From CBDVBD01 sp965372135 (GTDB lineage Bacteria; Electryoneota; RPQS01; CBDVBD01), in the NCBI GenBank assembly GCA_965372135.1, contig CBDVBD010000143.1, positions 1 through 8,533 of the forward strand: a DNA stretch of 8,533 nt. Reading direction: 5' to 3'. Positions 6,876 to 8,533 of this stretch are shown piece after piece (position 1 is the first letter of the stretch; every line of letters starts with the position of its first letter). The notes beneath the pieces were generated by a model. That model was not told where the DNA came from and ran no database searches. It saw only the letters and a list, made by a program, of their open reading frames with translations. Made by a program: the position numbers and the translations under genes.

Positions 6876-7786
6876 GGACTCACCTGTGCGCCGGAATAAA
6901 TCCAATGTACCAATACGGTTCCCACATTGTCCAACGACTGCGGGGAACATTTATCCGGAGTATCTTCCAATGTGTGCCAATACCGGTAATCGAAATCGAT
7001 AATATCCACCGAAGGAATCCCGTATCGGTTGAGCATAATATGGTCATCCCAGACGGTGGGACCTGGGTTGGGGTCGAAGTTGTATATCTGTAGCTTTTCG
7101 GCTAATCCCCACAGGGCACGCACCAGCCTGGGCGCCAGTTCCAGGGATTGTACCTCCACTGAATATACCGCATCGGTTTCCCCAATCATATCCACCACCA
7201 CGCCCCAACGCGGCAGTTCGCTGACCAGGTTCATCCCATAGTAGCGCGATCCTAAGCACCATTCGTTCAAATCCCCCTCCACGCCGGAATCTTCGCCATC
7301 AAAGAACACCAGCTCCACACTAACCGGCGGCGGATGTTGGGAAAACAGTCGTGCCAGTTCCAACAACACCGCTACCCCTGAGGCACCATCGTTGGCGCCC
7401 AAGATCGGGGTGGTACGGTAGTCAGGATTTGGGTCCAGATTCGCCCAAGGTCGGGTATCCCAGTGGGCTCCAATTACCACTTTATCCCTGAGGTGCGGTT
7501 GAAACTTAGCGATGACGTTCATTAACCGCATGGTGTCTTTCCGAGCCCGAGACACATAGGAAAAATGCTGCGGCACCACATCATCGGTCAAATCGTACAG
7601 GGTTTCGATGAGCCATTCCCCGCATTCCCGATGCCCATCACTTCCGGGATTTCGAGGTCCGAAATCGCACTGTGTCAGCAGGTCTTGAAAGGCACGATCC
7701 TCGTCAAATTCGGGGATTTCATTGCATGACACATTGGAAAAGAGCCCGACCAGTATCAACATAACACAGGGGATGATCCAAGTCAT
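6872..7786 (-). CDS. Exported M28-family glutaminyl-peptide cyclotransferase (glutaminyl cyclase)
   Basis: Glutaminyl cyclases convert an N-terminal Gln of exported proteins to pyroglutamate, releasing ammonia. The 304-residue protein has the QC-type M28 fold with one zinc site. Visible signatures are GAHWDTRPWA (106-115), GANDGASG (130-137, zinc ligand D133), FFDGED (161-166, catalytic E165, ligand D166 where human QC has Glu), LGSRYYG (178-184), VVDMIGE (197-203, D199), VWDDHIMLNRYGIP (245-258, D247/D248) and YWHTLEDT (269-276, W270, ligand H271). The WDDH and YWHT blocks separate QC from ordinary M28 aminopeptidases, which use two metals. The N-terminus (MTWIIPCVMLILVGLFSNVSC) is a signal peptide. 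C21 could be lipidated, but Asn at -3 is a poor lipobox, so a periplasmic protein or a lipoprotein are both possible. ATG at 7786 is 4 bp after the sprA stop, with AGGGGA seven bases upstream. The gene overlaps the next by 4 bp (GTGA). An aminopeptidase is the alternative. Confidence 0.88.
   Translation of the reverse strand: MTWIIPCVMLILVGLFSNVSCNEIPEFDEDRAFQDLLTQCDFGPRNPGSDGHRECGEWLIETLYDLTDDVVPQHFSYVSRARKDTMRLMNVIAKFQPHLRDKVVIGAHWDTRPWANLDPNPDYRTTPILGANDGASGVAVLLELARLFSQHPPPVSVELVFFDGEDSGVEGDLNEWCLGSRYYGMNLVSELPRWGVVVDMIGETDAVYSVEVQSLELAPRLVRALWGLAEKLQIYNFDPNPGPTVWDDHIMLNRYGIPSVDIIDFDYRYWHTLEDTPDKCSPQSLDNVGTVLVHWIYSGAQVSP
6879..6885 (-). promoter_or_regulatory. Ribosome-binding site of the Ppx/GppA gene (AGGTGAG, inside preceding gene)
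   Basis: AGGTGAG, whose AGGTGA matches the 16S anti-Shine-Dalgarno sequence, ends three bases before GTG 6875. It lies within the last codons (Gln-Val-Ser) of the glutaminyl cyclase gene, whose TGA overlaps the GTG. Confidence 0.8.
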
Positions 7787-7790
7787 GATG

Positions 7791-8533
7791 TTATCCCCTA
7801 ATGGCGATGTTGACAGAAATTCCGAACTCTATATAGGATGATTTCCCAGTCATTTTATCCTTACTAACTCCGGTTTCTAAGTGCATCCCGCCGGTGACGG
7901 TATTGGAAAAGGTGTAGTCGATGCGGGGGGAGACCGACCAGGAATCCTGACGGGAGTTTTCCTGCAGTTCCCCACCTCCCACACTTCCTTCGGTACTGTT
8001 ACTACTCATGTTGAAGGACAGGGAGAAGTTGGTCTGATTGGAAAAACGGCGGTTTTTAAAGGGCCAGAAGGGCAGGGGGATCCGGAACCCGGTCTGCCGG
8101 GAATAGCTGATGGAGGCAGTAAGTCCGGTAACGGTGGTATATGTCTTTCCAGTACCGCTGACTAATCGATCCGACAAAGTCTGCCTCAGGGTGTACCGTA
8201 TGTTGCTGTTGATTCCCCCCTTCCAGGTGATGTTTACGCCGGCAAGGGGATTGAACGCCCGGCTGTATTCCACCCGGGTGACGTTATCGCTGGTTCCGGT
8301 CCAATAGTCACTTCGTTTACCGTCAAAAGCGTTATCGAACGACACGCTCTGCGCCAGGTGCTCAAAAATCGGCGTCCGTTCCAATCCGGACCAGGAAAAC
8401 GACCAGTTCAGGATAAAGAAATCCTTGGCGGTCACCTGGCTTCGGTTGAGGGTAAAGAATTTTGTCTGTTCGGTAGATCCAGTATTGGTGGCACCGGAAT
8501 TATTTACATTCTTATAATTGTAATTCAGATTCA
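7791..8533 (-). CDS. sprA: SprA/Sov-type T9SS outer-membrane translocon, C-terminal part (5' end outside window)
   Basis: SprA (Sov) is the giant outer-membrane beta-barrel that forms the protein-conducting pore of the type IX secretion system. The frame is open from the right edge to a TAA at 7793-7791, giving the last 246 residues of what should be a protein of about 2000 or more. An Asn/Thr-rich stretch (NLNYNYKNVNNSG) is followed by a segment I recognise from memory as the SprA C-terminus: the Asn-Trp-x-x-x-x-x-x-Gly-Leu motif (ILNWSFSWSGLERTP), then SVSFDNAF, then FNPLAGVNITWKGGINSNIRY (family form 'F.PLIGV..T.K...T..LEYR.TRTL'), then alternating hydrophobic/polar strands ending FGISVNIAIRG (family ending 'FGISI...'). 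A GTG at 8435 is internal, because homology and the open frame continue upstream. The last codons AGG GGA also form the ribosome-binding site of the next gene. An unrelated outer-membrane barrel is a less likely alternative; the upstream sequence would settle it. Confidence 0.85.
   Translation of the reverse strand, partial: NLNYNYKNVNNSGATNTGSTEQTKFFTLNRSQVTAKDFFILNWSFSWSGLERTPIFEHLAQSVSFDNAFDGKRSDYWTGTSDNVTRVEYSRAFNPLAGVNITWKGGINSNIRYTLRQTLSDRLVSGTGKTYTTVTGLTASISYSRQTGFRIPLPFWPFKNRRFSNQTNFSLSFNMSSNSTEGSVGGGELQENSRQDSWSVSPRIDYTFSNTVTGGMHLETGVSKDKMTGKSSYIEFGISVNIAIRG
7794..7799 (-). promoter_or_regulatory. Ribosome-binding site of the glutaminyl cyclase gene (AGGGGA, at the end of sprA)
   Basis: AGGGGA forms the last two sense codons of sprA (Arg-Gly), followed by TAA and then ATG at 7786, with seven bases between the site and the ATG. 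Termination of sprA translation would leave ribosomes directly over this site. Confidence 0.75.

Noticed and set aside
6876..6950. Longer version of the Ppx/GppA protein starting at 6950
   Set aside because: The extra 25 residues are encoded inside the glutaminyl cyclase WHT/C-terminal region and precede the conserved AAIDIGSNS start. The GTG at 6875 has a good binding site and a GTGA overlap.
8433..8435. GTG as the start of a short 214-residue outer-membrane protein
   Set aside because: The same frame continues open to the window edge, and the Asn-Trp...Gly-Leu region is the middle of the conserved SprA C-terminus, so the gene is cut rather than short.

Overview
All seven genes that I can support lie on the minus strand, packed with junctions of -4, 4, 21, 26 or 49 bp, so the window reads as the inside of one long operon transcribed from right (8533) to left (1). 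Both end genes are cut by the window edges. I see no rRNA, tRNA, mobile element, CRISPR array, intrinsic terminator or promoter-sized gap. The longest non-coding stretch is 49 bp.

In transcription order: (1) the last 246 residues of an SprA/Sov-type outer-membrane translocon of the type IX secretion system (T9SS), 8533-7791; (2) an exported M28-family glutaminyl cyclase, 7786-6872; (3) a short Ppx/GppA-family phosphatase, true start at GTG 6875, 6875-5946; (4) a lipoprotein with three Ig-like segments, 5919-4669; (5) a secreted Asp-box beta-propeller with a C-terminal T9SS sorting domain, true start 4672, 4672-3164; (6) a secreted seven-bladed FG-GAP (integrin-alpha-like) propeller with a C-terminal T9SS sorting domain, TTG start, 3142-917; (7) the first 289 residues of a PorV/UPF0164-type outer-membrane barrel, GTG start, 867-1.

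The genes fit one theme. The operon would encode the pore (SprA), a probable PorV shuttle, two surface cargoes with sorting domains, a lipoprotein that may sit in the envelope with them, and an enzyme that could cap newly exposed N-terminal glutamines. The Ppx/GppA protein is the odd, apparently cytoplasmic member. Shine-Dalgarno sequences embedded in the end of the preceding gene at three junctions, and two 4-bp stop/start overlaps, suggest translational coupling.

T9SS genes, 'PNPF' sorting domains and Gly-Cys-acidic lipoproteins point to the Fibrobacterota-Chlorobiota-Bacteroidota (FCB) superphylum. Roughly even base composition and the style of the sorting domains suggest a non-Bacteroidota member (for example Marinimicrobia, KSB1, Zixibacteria or Calditrichota-like), but this placement is inference and I cannot resolve the phylum. 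T9SS itself is known; what deserves a second look is the gene combination, the exactly periodic propeller and the Q-starting cargo next to a glutaminyl cyclase.
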